From WJLY01 sp964562405 (GTDB lineage Bacteria > Joyebacterota > Joyebacteria > Joyebacterales > Joyebacteraceae): a DNA stretch of 64,000 bases. The notes under the pieces are model-generated. The model was not told where the DNA came from. It saw nothing but the letters and a program-made list of their open reading frames with translations, and did no database searches. This document shows positions 63,456-64,000 of the stretch, one piece after another; positions within the stretch are counted from its first letter, which is position 1, and every line of letters begins with the position of its first letter. The stretch spans positions 1 through 64,000 of the forward strand of contig CAZLTC010000005.1 in the NCBI GenBank assembly GCA_964562405.1, given 5' to 3'. The position numbers and the translations under genes were made by a program.

Positions 63456-64000
63456 ATGGGCGTGATGCGAGCCGTTGGGCTCTCGGCGCGAGCCATCGGG
63501 CTTGCAGTAATCGTCTCGCTGACGGCACCGTCCTCGAGGGCGTGGGCGGCATTCGACGTCCCCGTTCCGCCCGCCAGGGACGCGGCTCTCGCGCTGCGCG
63601 CGCGGTTGGACTCCGACGTCGGTGATGAGGGATGGGCGGTCGAGCTGTCGGGGTGCGAGCTGTTCGGCCTGCGCGAGACCAGGGCCTGGCGTGCCGCCCT
63701 GGAGTTGCGAGGGGCGCCCCGCGTGTCGTTCGGGGCCTCCTCCTTCGGCGGAGCCGTCTACCGGGAGCGCGTCCTGTCAGCTGCGGTGAAGAGTGAACTC
63801 CCTGGTGGCACCGCCGCACGTCTCGGAGTGAGAGCGTTGGGAATCTCGGCGCAGGGCGTCAGGGAGGTCTGGTCGTCCGCCATAGACGGGGATGTGACCG
63901 TCACGCTCCTGGACCGGCTCCGCCTGTCCTGCGGGTGGGTGAACGTCGGCGGGTCGTCGATCGGAGACTCGCCGGTCGCCCAGTCCACATCACTTTCCGC
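63456..64000 (+). CDS. Exported protein, possibly outer-membrane barrel, 3' truncated by window edge
   Basis: The frame from ATG 63456 (or GTG 63462 / ATG 63465) stays open to the end of the window, giving 181 residues. It has a signal peptide (ARAIGLAVIVSLTAPSSRAWA) and then alternating residues with Gly/Ser/aromatic composition (SFGASSFGG, ARLGVRALGISAQG, TLLDRLRLSCGWVNVGG), suggesting the first strands of an outer-membrane barrel like the PorV/FadL group. It begins 8 bp after the lamin-tail gene stop. Family is not certain. Confidence 0.6.
   Translation, partial: MGVMRAVGLSARAIGLAVIVSLTAPSSRAWAAFDVPVPPARDAALALRARLDSDVGDEGWAVELSGCELFGLRETRAWRAALELRGAPRVSFGASSFGGAVYRERVLSAAVKSELPGGTAARLGVRALGISAQGVREVWSSAIDGDVTVTLLDRLRLSCGWVNVGGSSIGDSPVAQSTSLS

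Overview
The window is about 64 kb of high-GC bacterial DNA with one scaffold gap of ten Ns (1454-1463), which points to a draft or metagenome-derived assembly. Several traits suggest an anaerobic or fermentative, didermal bacterium of the FCB superphylum or a nearby candidate phylum (inference, no marker gene is present): secreted proteins with C-terminal FlgD/T9SS-like Ig sorting modules, a PorV-like outer-membrane barrel, lamin-tail proteins, pyruvate phosphate dikinase, and a tungsten/molybdenum aldehyde:ferredoxin oxidoreductase with its own ferredoxin. I saw no tRNA, rRNA, CRISPR array, insertion sequence or replication origin. Coding density is high and no gene-free stretch exceeds about 300 bases.

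Region 1 (1-11.7 kb), central metabolism. A citrate-lyase alpha subunit (5' end outside the window) converges on a minus-strand operon reading membrane protein -> MobB -> four-cluster ferredoxin -> AOR -> MoaD/ThiS -> MoeB/ThiF, an oxidoreductase packaged with parts of its pterin-cofactor machinery. A beta-helix lipoprotein and an isocitrate dehydrogenase / LeuC / LeuD / HD-hydrolase operon then diverge from a shared intergenic region with two good sigma70-type promoters.

Region 2 (11.7-34.4 kb), secreted protease and exopolysaccharide. A subtilisin-like protease is followed by a long Wzx/Wzy-type polysaccharide locus: seven-SLBB export protein, Wzz, flippase, alkaline-phosphatase-superfamily phosphodiesterase, CapA-like metallophosphatase, two CapK/PaaK-like adenylate-forming enzymes, Wzy, two GT4 glycosyltransferases, heparinase II/III-like lyase, WecB, a DegT aminotransferase, a glucuronyl C5-epimerase-like protein and a WecA-type initiating transferase. 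The epimerase plus lyase suggest a uronate-containing, possibly glycosaminoglycan-like, polymer. The stretch 17.5-23.0 kb looks lower in GC than its flanks.

Region 3 (34.4-39.3 kb). Pyruvate phosphate dikinase, a tiny CXXC protein paired with a polytopic Fe-S protein behind a strong promoter, and a Sir2 deacylase.

Region 4 (39.4-59.5 kb), alpha-glucan system. A 1,778-residue surface protein, a PorV-like barrel, another barrel, a CBM48-barrel fusion, a lipoprotein with two CBM48-type modules, maltodextrin-type ABC permeases and binding protein (no ATPase), a glucodextranase-C-like protein, a secreted GH57 amylase/pullulanase flanked by CBM48 modules, and a GH133 debranching enzyme. Together they look like a starch/glycogen capture and uptake locus not built on SusCD.

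Region 5 (59.5-64 kb). A VWA membrane protein, a lamin-tail secreted protein, and the beginning of another secreted, possibly barrel, protein running off the end.
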